The position numbers and the translations under genes were made by a program. DNA of 5,716 nucleotides from an uncultured Sutterella sp. (GTDB lineage Bacteria > Pseudomonadota > Gammaproteobacteria > Burkholderiales > Burkholderiaceae_F): contig UQNA01000082.1 of the NCBI GenBank assembly GCA_900542195.1, positions 1 to 5,716 of the forward strand, given 5' to 3'. Of the stretch, positions 5,162 through 5,716 are shown one piece after another. Under the pieces are notes generated by a model that saw nothing but the letters and a program-made list of their open reading frames with translations, did no database searches and was not told where the DNA came from. How positions within the stretch are numbered: position 1 is the stretch's first letter; every line of letters starts with the position of its first letter.

Positions 5162-5281
5162 ACGATACACTAGATTGCTGTGTCATAATTCTCTTTTTTC
5201 ACTAAATAGTGAGAGAAATATTTTCTCTAGCTTTTAGTTTTACATATAGTAGGTTATTAACAACAAAGCTATTTAAGGAGG
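5162..5281 (+). promoter_or_regulatory. Structured leader with two overlapping hairpins and a strong ribosome site
   Basis: Hairpin 1 pairs TTTTTTCACT (5194-5203) with AGTGAGAGAA (5208-5217): ten pairs including two G-U, with an AAAT loop. Hairpin 2 pairs AGAGAAA (5212-5218) with TTTCTCT (5222-5228) around TAT. They share 5212-5217, so only one can form at a time. The leader ends with the ribosome site AAGGAGG (5275-5281), eight bases before the ATG. This layout suits a conditional leader, but neither hairpin is followed by a clean T-run and no ligand is suggested. No known riboswitch was recognised. Confidence 0.4.
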
Positions 5282-5289
5282 AAAATACT

Positions 5290-5716
5290 ATGCTTGAAAA
5301 AATTTTAACAAAGCTCGTGCAAATGGCAAATCCTGAACGGGATGTGAGTGTAGAAAAAATTGGTAAACATTTTTTTATGCACGCACACGATACTACTGGA
5401 TGCAATAATTATCTGTTAGAAGGACAGTATAGCTATGATGAAGTTGTAGCTCTGAATAAGCTATCAGCTGACAAGACAGGAAAATATCATTGTGGTTTCG
5501 GCTTTTGCAAAGAAATTGGGCCTGTTGCATTTATAGGCGTGTGCAATCCACATTTTTGTACTAATTCTGGATACTTTCAATATAATGTTCACGAATATGG
5601 TACATCACGTGATGATAGTGAATATTATTGGAAAGTGTACTCTGATGAGGTTGCAAGGAAAATTGGAAACTATACAGTTTATGGATTTTTTGGAATCGAA
5701 GCTGTGGCAACCAAGG
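5290..5716 (+). CDS. Hypothetical Cys/His-rich protein, incomplete at the window edge
   Basis: The first 142 codons of a gene run off the right end. The start is firm: a perfect AAGGAGG precedes ATG 5290 at ideal spacing. I do not recognise the protein. It begins MLEKILTKLVQMANPERDVSVEKIG without a signal peptide. Visible motifs are MHAHDTTGC (30-38) and two C-x4-C pairs, HCGFGFC (67-73) and CNPHFC (85-90), the second with an internal His. A stretch rich in Tyr and Gly follows (YWKVYSDEVARKIGNYTVYG, 113-132). The cysteine pairs could bind a metal such as zinc, but this is inference from spacing only. GC is about 35-40%, higher than the preceding gene and lower than the left part, so it may have a different origin from both. 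A structured leader lies upstream. Confidence 0.75.
   Translation, partial: MLEKILTKLVQMANPERDVSVEKIGKHFFMHAHDTTGCNNYLLEGQYSYDEVVALNKLSADKTGKYHCGFGFCKEIGPVAFIGVCNPHFCTNSGYFQYNVHEYGTSRDDSEYYWKVYSDEVARKIGNYTVYGFFGIEAVATK

Noticed and set aside
5202..5405. Minus-strand 67-codon frame across the right-edge gene start
   Set aside because: It runs antisense through the leader and the AAGGAGG site and has no support of its own.
1..5716. CRISPR array, tRNA, rRNA, transposase or integrase
   Set aside because: No regularly spaced repeats, tRNA-like cloverleaf, rRNA segments or recombinase motifs were found on either strand.

Overview
The left four fifths of the window (about 1-4660) looks like the chromosome of a Gram-negative bacterium, most likely a proteobacterium. 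It carries a glnK-amtB nitrogen operon behind a textbook sigma-54 promoter, Sec signal peptides of Gram-negative type, and a 6S-RNA-like locus whose inferred pRNA resembles that of E. coli. Protein-coding GC there is roughly 45-50%. A gut betaproteobacterium of the Sutterella/Parasutterella type would fit, but that is a guess from general character, not a search result.

Layout, left to right. 1-194 is AT-rich and holds nothing I can name. About 195-335 (minus) folds like a 6S RNA. 336-455 is an oddly GC-rich spacer. 455-479 is the intrinsic terminator of the minus-strand operon glnK (1759-2097) then amtB (497-1762), which overlap by ATGA. The operon's sigma-54 promoter lies at 2139-2154, with a strong inverted repeat between it and the glnK start. 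Divergently, two tandem MetQ-type (NlpA family) solute-binding proteins run rightward (2295-3095 and 3101-3877). A long inverted repeat (3905-3957) and a minus-strand terminator (about 3966-3998) follow. The terminator serves a convergent gene of unknown function (4062-4649) that contains two copies of a cysteine-bracketed module.

From about 4680 rightward the DNA changes character. GC falls to about 24% over 4794-5087, then is about 35-40% in the last, incomplete gene. Strong AAGGAG/AAGGAGG ribosome sites and AT-rich codons look like Firmicutes or another low-GC source. The first gene there has an ideal ribosome site followed by ATG and at once by an in-frame TAA, with the open frame continuing behind it. 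The second gene (5290 to the window edge) sits behind a leader that can form two mutually exclusive hairpins, and it encodes a Cys/His-rich protein I do not recognise. This part is either horizontally acquired or a chimeric contig join.

How the genes work together: GlnK senses nitrogen and energy state and gates the AmtB ammonium channel, and the sigma-54 promoter ties both to nitrogen limitation. The MetQ proteins would deliver methionine or a related amino acid to a MetNI transporter, which is not in the window. I see no established defence, CRISPR or mobile-element module. The candidates for something undescribed are the repeat-module protein, the start-stop gene, and the leader-controlled Cys-rich gene at the right edge.
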